Shown: piece after piece, positions 57,332-64,000 of the stretch
Layout: each line of letters begins with the position of its first letter
Position numbering within the stretch: the first letter of the stretch is position 1
Assembly (NCBI RefSeq): GCF_000720725.1
Contig: NZ_JOCQ01000031.1
Location: forward strand, 54,292-118,291
DNA: 64,000 bases
Reading direction: 5' to 3'
Source of the DNA: Streptomyces rimosus subsp. rimosus
GTDB taxonomy: Bacteria > Actinomycetota > Actinomycetes > Streptomycetales > Streptomycetaceae
Notes under the pieces: model-generated
Seen by the model: only the letters and a program-made list of their open reading frames with translations
Database searches by the model: none
Told to the model about the DNA's origin: nothing
Position numbers and translations under genes: made by a program

Positions 57332-58171
57332 ATGAGCGACACCGTCTGGGGCGGGGACCAGCTGGACCTCGACGCGTACCTGGCACGCATCGGATACGCG
57401 GGCGAGCGCACGCCGACGGAGGCCACCCTGCGGGAACTGCACGCCCGCCACGCGGCCACCTTCGGCTTCGAGAACCTGGAGATCGTCCTCGGACGGCCGG
57501 TCCTGCTGGACCTGAAGTCCCTCCAGGAGAAGATGGTCGGCCGCCGCCGCGGCGGCTACTGCTACGAGCAGAACCTGTTGTACGCCGCCGCCCTGGACCG
57601 GCTCGGCTTCGACGTCTCGGGGCTGGGCGCCCGTATCCGCATGGGCGATGCCAAGATCCGGCCGGTCACGCACGCACTGCTCAGGGTGCGGCTGGACGGC
57701 GAGGACTGGATCACCGATGTCGGCTTCGGCGGCGAGGCGCTGCTGGCGCCGCTCCCGCTGCGCGAGGGCATCGAGGCGCGGCAGGGCGGCTGGACGTTCG
57801 GCCTGGTACGGGAAGGCGCGGACGGCACCTGGGTGCTGCGGTCGCGGCACGAGGACGGCTGGTTCGACCTGTACGCCTTCGGCACGGAGGCGCGTTACCC
57901 GGCCGACTACGGCGTCTTCAACTACTACATCTCCACCCACCCGCGCTCGCCGTTCACCGGCCGGCTGGTGGTCCAGCAGCCCGGCCCCGACCTGCGGCGC
58001 ACCCTGATCGGCACGGAGCTGACGCTGACCCGCCCCGACTGGTCCCGGGTGGTGCGCCAGGTCCCGGCCGAGGAACTGCCGGCCGTACTGGAGTCGGACT
58101 TCGGCCTCGTACTGGACGGGCGGGACGCGGCCGATCTGGTGGCCCTGCACCGGGAACAGCCGGTGGCGTAG
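57332..58171 (+). CDS. Arylamine N-acetyltransferase
   Basis: 279 aa, full NAT length. Catalytic triad Cys77 (RRRGGYCYEQN), His114 (PVTHALLRV) and Asp129 (ITDVGFGG), with the N-terminal FGFENLE block. It transfers acetyl from acetyl-CoA to arylamines or hydrazines; family members also act as amide synthases in ansamycin release, but no such pathway is visible here. The ATG at 57332 has AAGGAG upstream (about 12-base spacing). It stands alone 72 bp after the permease and is convergent with the RidA-like gene, with a hairpin between them. Confidence 0.95.
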   Translation: MSDTVWGGDQLDLDAYLARIGYAGERTPTEATLRELHARHAATFGFENLEIVLGRPVLLDLKSLQEKMVGRRRGGYCYEQNLLYAAALDRLGFDVSGLGARIRMGDAKIRPVTHALLRVRLDGEDWITDVGFGGEALLAPLPLREGIEARQGGWTFGLVREGADGTWVLRSRHEDGWFDLYAFGTEARYPADYGVFNYYISTHPRSPFTGRLVVQQPGPDLRRTLIGTELTLTRPDWSRVVRQVPAEELPAVLESDFGLVLDGRDAADLVALHREQPVA

Positions 58172-58190
58172 GGCAGGCCGATGCGGGTCA

Positions 58191-58235
58191 TCGGCCCGCA
58201 GGTCCTCGGCCCGCAGGTCCTCGGCCCGCAGGTCC
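58191..58235. repeat. Three perfect 15-bp tandem repeats
   Basis: TCGGCCCGCAGGTCC occurs three times in a row (58191, 58206, 58221) in the gap between two convergent genes. Confidence 0.9.
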
Positions 58236-58251
58236 TCGGTGCGGGCCGAGG
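58219..58251. terminator. Bidirectional hairpin between convergent genes
   Basis: CCTCGGCCCGCA (58219-58230) pairs perfectly with TGCGGGCCGAGG (58240-58251) across a 9-nt loop. It lacks a T-run but is placed to terminate both the NAT and RidA-like transcripts. Each upstream 15-bp repeat can also pair with the same right arm. Confidence 0.6.
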
Positions 58252-58279
58252 GCAGGCCCCGGTGAGCGGCCGGGCGCGG

Positions 58280-58711
58280 TTACCGTACGACCGCGAACCC
58301 CTCGATCTCCACCAGCGCCGCCTCGTCCCACAGCCGCGTCGCGCCGATCACCGCCATCGCCGGGTAGTCGCCGCCGACCAGCCGCTTCCACACCTGCCCG
58401 ATGGCCGCCGCGTTGCTGCGGTAGTCGGCCACGTCCACGGCGTAGACCGTCAGCTTGGCCAGGTCGCCGGGGCCCGCACCGGCGGCCCCGGCGGCGGTCA
58501 GCAGATTGCTCAGCGCTCGCTCGAACTGCTCGACGACGCCGTCACCGACGATGCGGCCCGTCCCGTCCAGCGCGGTCTGCCCGGCCAGGAACACGATCGT
58601 CCCGGGCGTGGCCCGTACGGCGTGGCTGAAGCCGGTCGGCGGCGACAGGTCAGGCGGATTCACCCGCTCGAAGCCGCCGGTCCCGCCGGGCCCTTGTTCC
58701 CCACTCGTCAC
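58280..58711 (-). CDS. RidA/YjgF-family protein
   Basis: 143 aa from the GTG at 58709-58711 with AAGGGGG seven bases upstream. Family features: FLAGQTALDGTGRIVGDG, then a helix (EQFERALSNLLTAAG), KLTVYAVDVADY and a C-terminal ALVEIEGFAVV, where RidA proteins keep a Glu at the active-site cleft. The conserved Arg of true imine deaminases (usually within an I-R-x-C/V stretch) is not evident; the corresponding region reads YPAMAVIGATRLWDEA with an Arg slightly displaced, so enzymatic activity is uncertain. Last gene of a CrtA-like/DeoR/RidA unit, 39 bp after the DeoR gene. Confidence 0.9.
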   Translation of the reverse strand: MTSGEQGPGGTGGFERVNPPDLSPPTGFSHAVRATPGTIVFLAGQTALDGTGRIVGDGVVEQFERALSNLLTAAGAAGAGPGDLAKLTVYAVDVADYRSNAAAIGQVWKRLVGGDYPAMAVIGATRLWDEAALVEIEGFAVVR

Positions 58712-58750
58712 CGATGTGCCCCCTTCATGTCCGGTGTGCCCCTCCGCGCT

Positions 58751-59674
58751 TCAGGCCCGGTGTGCGCCCTCCGCGGCCAACTCGTACCGCACTCCCAGGG
58801 ATTGCAGCGCGTCCCGCTCTTCCTGCGGAAGCCGTTCGTCCGAGATGACGAGGTCGAAATCGGCCAGCGGCGCCAGCTCGTACAGCGCCTGGCGGCCGAA
58901 CTTGGAGTGGTCCACCAGCAGCACCCGGCGCCGCGCCGCCGCCATCAGCGCCCGCTTGACCAGCACGTTCTCCTGCGCCTGGTGGTAGCAGTGGCCGTTG
59001 TCGACGGCGGAGGTGGACAGGAAGGCCACATCGGCGCGGAAGCTGCGGGCGATGTCGGCCGTGGACATGCCGAGGAAGGCGTTGAAGGCCGCGTGGTACT
59101 CGCCGCCCAGCGCGATCACCCGGATGTCCGGCTCCTCGGCCAGCTCGTTGATCACCTGGAGCGAGTTGGTGATGACCGTGTACGCGCCGCGTGAGGCGAG
59201 CGAGCGGGCCAGCGGCAGCGCCGTACTGGAATCGTCGATGATCACGGCCTGGCCGGGCTCGGCGATGGCCAGCGCCGCCGCGCAGATCGCCTCCTTCGCC
59301 GCCACCTGCTCATTGCCGCGCCAGCGCGCGTTCGACTCGAACAGGGCGTTGGGCGCGGCGGTCGCCCCGCCGCGCACCTTGCGCAGCCAGCCCTGGTGCT
59401 CCAGCGAGTCCAGGTCGCGGTGGACCGTCATCTGACTGACGCCCAGCTCCTGGACCAGGTCCTCGATGCTGACCTGCCCCTCGGCCAGCACCCGGTCCGC
59501 GATCCGCTTGCGCCGGTCCTTGGGGCTCAGCTTCCCCTCGGGAACCGCGGCCCCGCCGGGCTTGTCACCGGCCTTGCCGACGGGCTTGCCGTCGCCCCTG
59601 TCGTCGCTCTTCGCGGACCGGTCCGCTCCCGTGGCCGGTGCCGAGGCGTCTGGAGTTGCTCCGGTGTCGGCCAA
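58751..59674 (-). CDS. DeoR/GlpR-family transcriptional regulator
   Basis: 307 aa. It starts at a TTG (59672-59674) with AAGGGA seven bases upstream. The first 48 residues are a low-complexity Asp/Gly/Lys-rich extension; the DeoR helix-turn-helix follows (RRKRIADRVLAEGQVSIEDLVQELGVSQMTVHRDL), then the DeoRC sugar-phosphate sensor domain (IIDDSSTALPLA, TVITNSLQVINEL, LGGEYHAAFNAFLG, VLLVDHSKFGRQAL). Such regulators respond to phosphorylated sugars. No sugar operon is adjacent, so targets are unclear. It lies between the CrtA-like and RidA-like genes on one strand. Confidence 0.94.
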   Translation of the reverse strand: MADTGATPDASAPATGADRSAKSDDRGDGKPVGKAGDKPGGAAVPEGKLSPKDRRKRIADRVLAEGQVSIEDLVQELGVSQMTVHRDLDSLEHQGWLRKVRGGATAAPNALFESNARWRGNEQVAAKEAICAAALAIAEPGQAVIIDDSSTALPLARSLASRGAYTVITNSLQVINELAEEPDIRVIALGGEYHAAFNAFLGMSTADIARSFRADVAFLSTSAVDNGHCYHQAQENVLVKRALMAAARRRVLLVDHSKFGRQALYELAPLADFDLVISDERLPQEERDALQSLGVRYELAAEGAHRA

Positions 59675-59714
59675 CGCTGATCCCTTTCCGTACGTGCTCG
59701 GCTGTCCGCCGAGT

Positions 59715-60413
59715 CTATGGCGTGGTCACGCCCGGGGCCGCCGCCTCGCACAGGGCCCGGCCGTCGAGCGTTCCGCGCGCCGCGTACGGGCGGAAGCGGA
59801 CGAACGCCGCCTCGTGGTGGAACGGCCGTACCCGGTGCGCCGCGACCGTCTCCCGGTGCTCCGGACGCCGGTCACCGTAGGCGTACGCCGTCATCTCGCG
59901 CAGACTGCGCCATACGGAGAAGGTGCCCACGAAGCGCGGCGGCCGGGCCAGCGCGGCCGACACCGTCATGGCCGGGTCGGCGGCGGCCGGCCCGGACGCC
60001 CGGGAGTTGGCGCGCAGGAACGGCCCCAGGCGGCGGAGCCGGGTCTCGCCCAGGGTGAGCACCACGACCTGCTCGTCGTCGTCCGCCGGGCGGGTGTCGG
60101 GCGCGACCTCGACGGGCAGGCCGGACCAGGAACCCCGTACCCCGAGCGGTTCGAGGCGCACATGGCACCCGGAGGCGAAGTGACCGGCCAGCGGATGGTC
60201 CGCCAGGAAGCGGTCCAGGGCGGCGTCGTCGTCCCACGAGGCGATCAGCGCGGCCCGCCCCGGGCGCAGCCGCGGCAGCCCGGCCGCGATGTCGCCGGTC
60301 AGCGCGGTCTGCGCGTGCCGCAGTCCGGGGAGGGCGCCGGGGCGCGGGCGGGAGCGCAGGACGTCGCGGGCGGCGCGGAGGCCGATGTCGGCGAGATGCA
60401 CGGAAACGATCAC
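59715..60413 (-). CDS. CrtA (spheroidene monooxygenase)-like protein
   Basis: 232 aa from the GTG at 60411-60413 with GGGG upstream. It resembles the CrtA-like family: GTFSVWRSLREMTAYAYG, a His-rich HRETVAAHRVRPFHHEAAFVRFRPY section and an N-terminal ferredoxin-like pattern. CrtA oxidises carotenoids in purple bacteria, but actinomycete homologues without carotenoid genes probably do something else, perhaps as heme or flavin-independent monooxygenase-like proteins. No carotenoid genes are in the window. First gene of the minus-strand unit and divergent from a TetR regulator, with a dyad between them. Confidence 0.7.
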   Translation of the reverse strand: MIVSVHLADIGLRAARDVLRSRPRPGALPGLRHAQTALTGDIAAGLPRLRPGRAALIASWDDDAALDRFLADHPLAGHFASGCHVRLEPLGVRGSWSGLPVEVAPDTRPADDDEQVVVLTLGETRLRRLGPFLRANSRASGPAAADPAMTVSAALARPPRFVGTFSVWRSLREMTAYAYGDRRPEHRETVAAHRVRPFHHEAAFVRFRPYAARGTLDGRALCEAAAPGVTTP

Positions 60414-60480
60414 TTTCGTACCCCGTTCCAGGGGCGGCCGGACCCTTGGTCCGATCCCCCTCAGCCGTAGTTACTACTGC

Positions 60481-60510
60481 GTATACTCATCGTTACACGC
60501 TTGAGTACAC
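60481..60510. promoter_or_regulatory. Operator-like dyad between CrtA-like and TetR genes
   Basis: GTATACTCA (60481-60489) and TGAGTACAC (60502-60510) form an inverted repeat (8 of 9) with 12-bp spacing. The left arm contains TATACT, a good minus-10 match for the rightward TetR gene, so a bound repressor would block it. Confidence 0.55.
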
Positions 60511-60548
60511 GCCCCAGTATCCGCCGAAGTCACCGCGAAGGCGAGCCC

Positions 60549-61148
60549 ATGAGCGACATCGACCGGACGCGCGCGGCCCGCGCCGAGACCCGCAGGCGCA
60601 TCGAGGACACCGCCGCCCGCCTCTTCGCCGAGCGCGGCTACGCCGCCACCACCATCGGCGACATCGCCGCCGGGGCGGACCTGAGCAAACCGATGCTCTA
60701 CCGCCACTTCGACTCCAAGAAGGAACTCCACCTCGCCCTCCTGGAACGCCACCGCGACGAACTCGCCGCCGCGCCCGTCCAGCAGCTCCTGCACGGCGAG
60801 GGCGACCTGCTCACGCGCATGGAGGCGATGTACGACGCGTGGTTCGGGCATGTGCGGAGCCACCCGTACACCTGGCGCATGATGTTCCGCGACACCACCG
60901 GCGACCCGGAGGTGCAGGAATTCCACCGCGAACTGCAACGCCGCCAGCGCGCCACCGATGTGACGCTCCTGCGCGAGTACGTCCCCGGCCTGCCGGAAGC
61001 CGAGCTGGAACCGCTCGGCGAGGCGATCCGCAGCTCCCTCTACGGGCTTGCCCTGTGGTGGCTGGAACACCCCGAGCAGCCGCGCGAGGTGCTGGTCGCG
61101 GCGATGGTACGGATCACGCGGGGGTTGGTGATGACGGCTGAGGGGTGA
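60549..61148 (+). CDS. TetR-family transcriptional regulator
   Basis: 199 aa from the ATG at 60549 (GAAGGCGAG upstream); an in-frame ATG-less extension to 60501 adds no domain. DNA-binding domain: ARAETRRRIEDTAARLFAERGYAATTIGDIAAGADLSKPMLYRHF. The C-terminal part (TWRMMFRDTTGDPEVQEF, a long EPLGEAIRSSLYGLALWWLEHPEQP helix pair) fits the TetR_C ligand fold. It is divergent from the CrtA-like operon, and the dyad at 60481-60510 is the likely operator for both. Its 3' end overlaps the convergent hydrolase gene by 35 bp. Confidence 0.94.
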   Translation: MSDIDRTRAARAETRRRIEDTAARLFAERGYAATTIGDIAAGADLSKPMLYRHFDSKKELHLALLERHRDELAAAPVQQLLHGEGDLLTRMEAMYDAWFGHVRSHPYTWRMMFRDTTGDPEVQEFHRELQRRQRATDVTLLREYVPGLPEAELEPLGEAIRSSLYGLALWWLEHPEQPREVLVAAMVRITRGLVMTAEG

Positions 61149-62256
61149 GGCGGGGGCCAGGTCCCTCTTCGGCGTCGCCCTCGTGCCCGCCGTGCAGCGC
61201 AGCCCGCAGCCGCCCCGTCCAGAACGCCGTCGTCTCCCGCGCGAGCCGGGTCTCCGGTGCGTACATCTCGAAGCCGTGCCATGCGCCCGGTACGTGGTGC
61301 AGCGCGACCGGCACACCGGCGTCCGCCAGCCGGCGGGCATAGGTGAGCCCGGTGTCGCGCAGCGGGTCGAGGCCGCAGACGACGACGCACGCGGCGGGCA
61401 GACCGCGCAGGTCGGCGGCGCGGGCCGCCGCCGCGTACGGGTGCGCGTCGGCCCCCTCGGGAACGTAATGCCGCCAGCCGCGCTGCACGAACGCGCCGTC
61501 GGGCAGCCGCGGGTCGTCGTCCGCGGGTGTCGGTCGCGTACCGGCCGTATCGTCCAGGTCGGGTACGACGAGCGACTGGTGGACGAGGGCCGGGCGGCCG
61601 CGGTCGCGGGCCATCAGCGCGACGGCGGCGGCGAGACCGCCCCCGGCGGACTGCCCGCCGACCGCCAGGCGCGCGGGATCGATGCCGAGCGCCGCCGCCT
61701 GCCCGGCCGTCCACTCCAGGGCGAGGAAACAGTCCTCGACCGCCGCCGGACACGGGTGCTCCGGAGCGAGGCGGTACTCCACGGACACCACCGCGGCCCC
61801 CACCGCGCGGACCAGCTCGATCGCCGTACGGTCCTCACCGGGCGGCGCCTGCCCGAACGTGTAACCGCCGCCGTGGAAGTGCAGCACGCCCGGCAGCGGG
61901 CCCGGCCTGTACGGCAGCGGGCCCGGCCCGTACGGCAGCGGGCCCGGCCCGTACGGCAGCGGCTCCGGCTCGTACGGCCCCGGCCCGTACGGCTCACCCG
62001 GCGCGTTCTCCGGCCGGTAGACCTCCACCGACAGCTGCGAACCGTCCGGCCGCGGCACCCCGAACCGCTCGCTCACCACCCCGGCGCGGTCCGCCGGGAA
62101 CTGGCAGGCCAGCGTGTGCAGACCGGCACGGGTGCCCGCGATGTCCGCGTACGGATCGAGCATCGGCGGCAACCGCTCCAGCACGGGCACCAGCTCAGGG
62201 TCGACACGCAGCTCGGGATCGACACGCAGCTCAGGATCGACATGCACAGCAGGCAC
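61114..62256 (-). CDS. HSL-type alpha/beta hydrolase (esterase)
   Basis: 380 aa from the GTG at 62254-62256 with GGGAG six bases upstream. Hormone-sensitive-lipase family: oxyanion motif HGGG (128-131), nucleophile Ser203 in GQSAGGG, Asp297 in CGLDPLRD and His327 in GAWHGF. It should hydrolyse short-chain carboxyl esters. Two repeat insertions are odd: (VDPELR)-type units near residues 6-23 and a Pro-Tyr-Gly-rich tract (about 95-122) directly before the HGGG block, encoded by 21-bp minisatellite units. The 3' end overlaps the TetR gene by 35 bp in convergent orientation. Confidence 0.92.
   Translation of the reverse strand: MPAVHVDPELRVDPELRVDPELVPVLERLPPMLDPYADIAGTRAGLHTLACQFPADRAGVVSERFGVPRPDGSQLSVEVYRPENAPGEPYGPGPYEPEPLPYGPGPLPYGPGPLPYRPGPLPGVLHFHGGGYTFGQAPPGEDRTAIELVRAVGAAVVSVEYRLAPEHPCPAAVEDCFLALEWTAGQAAALGIDPARLAVGGQSAGGGLAAAVALMARDRGRPALVHQSLVVPDLDDTAGTRPTPADDDPRLPDGAFVQRGWRHYVPEGADAHPYAAAARAADLRGLPAACVVVCGLDPLRDTGLTYARRLADAGVPVALHHVPGAWHGFEMYAPETRLARETTAFWTGRLRAALHGGHEGDAEEGPGPRLTPQPSSPTPA
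61891..61974 (-). repeat. Four 21-bp in-frame tandem repeats in the hydrolase gene
   Basis: Units starting at 61891, 61912, 61933 and 61954, the middle two identical. They encode PLPY(G/R)PG-type repeats in the hydrolase just upstream of its oxyanion loop. Confidence 0.9.
62191..62244 (-). repeat. Three 18-bp in-frame tandem repeats near the hydrolase start
   Basis: Units starting at 62191, 62209 and 62227 encode RVDPEL-type repeats at the extreme N-terminus of the hydrolase. Confidence 0.85.
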
Positions 62257-62375
62257 TCACCACTCCCACTACTCGGACTCGCCCGGCCCAGAGGGGCCCT
62301 CCTCCCCGCCTACCCCGACACCCGGCTTACGTCTCTACCTGCCGCCTACGTCTCCACCTGATTTCGCACCCCTCC

Positions 62376-64000
62376 TCACTTGGCGTCGGCATAGCACTCC
62401 ACCACCGCCGTACTGAACGGGAACCGGACCGGCGTCTCGCCGAACGCGATCCGCCCCGCCAGCTCGGCGGCCTCCGCGACGGCCCCGGCCGCCGTCCGGG
62501 CCTCCTCCTCGGGGGCGTGCACGATCACCTCGTCGTGCTGGAAGAAGACCAGCTCCGCCCGGAGCGGCGCCAGCGACCGGCGCAGCGCGGCCAGCATCAG
62601 CAGCGCCCAGTCGGCGGCGCTGCCCTGCACCACGAAGTTGCGGGTGAACCGGCCGCGGGCCCGGGCCGCCGCCGTGCTCCCGTACGCCGGTGCCTCCTCC
62701 TGCGGCAGGCCCGCCTCGTCGGGCGGCGCCACGGAGGCGGGCGGGCACGTACGCCCCAGCCAGGTCCGTACGAGACGGCCCTCCTCGCCCGCACGCGCGG
62801 CCGTGTCCACGTACTCCACCGCGTCCGGATAGCGCCGCCGCAGGTCCGCCATGTGCTTGAGGGCGTCCCCGGACGTCTGGCCGTAAACGGCCCCCAGCAG
62901 CGCCAGTTTGGCCCGGTCGCGGTCACCCCCGAACGCCCGCGCCGCCAGGTCCGCGTACAGGTCGCGCCCGCTGCCCGCCACCTCCATCAGGCCGCGGTCC
63001 CGCGAGACCGCCGCGAGCACCCGCGGCTCCATCTGCTCGGCGTCGGCGACCACCAGCCGCCACCCCGGATCGGCCACCACGGCCCGGCGCACCACCTTCG
63101 GAATCTGCAGCGCGCCACCGCCGTTGGTGGTCCAGCGCCCCGAAACCGTGCCCCCGGGCAGGTACTCCGGGCGGAACCGGCCCTCGTGCACCCACTGCTG
63201 CAACCACGACCAGCCGTGCGCGGTGTGCAGCCGGTACAGCCGCTTGTACTCCAGGAGGGGCGCCACCGCCGGGTGCCGCACCTCCTGCAACTCCCACTTA
63301 CGGGTCGAGCGCAGCGCGATGCCGGCGCCGGCGAACGCCCTGACGATCTCGGCGGGCAGATCCGGGCGCACCCGCACGCCCTCCCCGAACGCCCGCGACA
63401 CCTCCTCGGCCAGCTCCGCCATCCGGCGCGGCTCCAGGCCGCCCGGATACCGCTCGCCCAGCAGCTCGTCCAGCAACTCCCGGTGCACGTCGGCCCGCCA
63501 CGGCAGCCCGGCGCGCGTCATCTCGGCGGCCACGAGCATCCCGGCCGACTCCGCGGCCAGCAGCATGCGCATCCGGTCCGGGTGCTCGGCCCGCTCCGTA
63601 CGCTCCAGCTGCCCGGCGTACACCTCCAGCAGCGCCGTGAACTCGTCCACGCCGGGCGGCAGCGGCACCGGGCCCGGCTCGAACAGCGACGGCTGCGTCT
63701 CCGCGCCGCGCACCGGCGGGTCGTCGGGCACCGGCAGCCGGTGCCGCCGCGCCCACGCCGCGGCCAGCGACCGCGGCTGGCCGGACTGTCCCTCCTCGTG
63801 CCCGATCAGCAGCGCCTCGGCCGCCTCCACGTCGTAGCACCGCTCGACGCGCACCCCCGCAGCGAGCAGTCCGCGGTACGTCTCCGCGGTCGAGCGCCAC
63901 ACCCACCGCTCCGCCTGCGGACACGCCCGTACGGCCTCCACCACGCTCGCCGCCCGGACCGGCGTCCCGACGGCCCGCCCGCCCCCGTCCACAGCACAAG
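62376..64000 (-). CDS. Exonuclease/DNA polymerase A-family protein, start cut by window edge
   Basis: At least 541 codons are open to the right edge; a GTG at 63992 lies in frame, but family members as I recall them begin further upstream, so the true start is probably outside. The N-terminal part (WVWRSTAETYRGLL, RCYDVEAAEALLIGH) matches the degenerate exonuclease-like domain of actinomycete bifunctional 3'-5' exonuclease/DNA polymerases. The C-terminal part is a family A polymerase: motif A VVADAEQMEPRVL, a motif B region RDRAKLALLGAVYGQTSG and motif C FFQHDEVIVHAP. Its cellular role, other than Pol I-like gap filling or repair, is not established. It lies 119 bp upstream of the hydrolase on the same strand. 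Confidence 0.92.
   Translation of the reverse strand, partial: CAVDGGGRAVGTPVRAASVVEAVRACPQAERWVWRSTAETYRGLLAAGVRVERCYDVEAAEALLIGHEEGQSGQPRSLAAAWARRHRLPVPDDPPVRGAETQPSLFEPGPVPLPPGVDEFTALLEVYAGQLERTERAEHPDRMRMLLAAESAGMLVAAEMTRAGLPWRADVHRELLDELLGERYPGGLEPRRMAELAEEVSRAFGEGVRVRPDLPAEIVRAFAGAGIALRSTRKWELQEVRHPAVAPLLEYKRLYRLHTAHGWSWLQQWVHEGRFRPEYLPGGTVSGRWTTNGGGALQIPKVVRRAVVADPGWRLVVADAEQMEPRVLAAVSRDRGLMEVAGSGRDLYADLAARAFGGDRDRAKLALLGAVYGQTSGDALKHMADLRRRYPDAVEYVDTAARAGEEGRLVRTWLGRTCPPASVAPPDEAGLPQEEAPAYGSTAAARARGRFTRNFVVQGSAADWALLMLAALRRSLAPLRAELVFFQHDEVIVHAPEEEARTAAGAVAEAAELAGRIAFGETPVRFPFSTAVVECYADAK

Noticed and set aside
58191..58235. CRISPR-like array
   Set aside because: The three 15-bp copies are contiguous with no spacers; it is a simple tandem repeat.

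Overview
The window is very GC-rich actinomycete DNA, almost certainly from Streptomyces or a close relative. The evidence is the extreme G/C bias at third codon positions, frequent GTG and TTG starts, GTGA/ATGA start-stop overlaps, one rare TTA codon, and family content such as a stand-alone exonuclease/polymerase A and an AtzG/AtzE-like pair.

Positions 1-45564 hold a large non-ribosomal peptide synthetase (NRPS) locus. On the minus strand lie the N-terminal part of a secreted penicillin-acylase-type Ntn hydrolase, cut by the left edge, and a half-size ABC exporter. A 645-bp divergent control region follows. The plus strand then carries NRPS 1 (8342 aa, modules 1-6), a translationally coupled second NRPS (modules 7-10 plus thioesterase), an MbtH-like protein and a type II thioesterase. 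The ten modules read C-A-T / C-A-T-E / C-A-T-E / C-A-T-E / C-A-T / C-A-T-E // C-A-T-E / C-A-T-E / C-A-T / C-A-T-TE. My reading of the A-domain pockets is X1, D-X2, D-X3, D-Phe-like, Thr, D-Asn, D-X7, D-X8, Thr, X10, where X1, X2, X3, X7 and X8 share one unusual acidic pocket. The first C domain resembles EntF-type/starter C domains and there is no loading module, so an N-acylated decapeptide released by the TE is the simplest model. The second NRPS gene is broken twice, each time at the end of the same 99-bp perfect repeat inside an A domain. This looks like assembly collapse rather than biology.

Positions 45561-48159 run on from the type II thioesterase: a FtsJ/RlmM-like methyltransferase, a pyrroline-5-carboxylate-reductase-like protein and a TetR regulator. 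Converging on the regulator is an AtzG-like/amidase pair (48184-49838), divergent from a metallo-beta-lactamase-fold hydrolase (50045-50944). Three 17-bp sites, one before the TetR gene and a mirrored pair between the hydrolases, suggest one small TetR regulon.

Positions 51117-58171 hold a secreted glycerophosphodiesterase, a two-component system, a lipoprotein plus ABC ATPase plus permease operon, and an arylamine N-acetyltransferase. Positions 58280-64000 hold a minus-strand CrtA-like/DeoR/RidA operon, a divergent TetR regulator, an alpha/beta hydrolase with internal minisatellites, and a DNA polymerase A-family gene cut by the right edge. I saw no tRNA, rRNA, insertion sequence, CRISPR array or replication origin.
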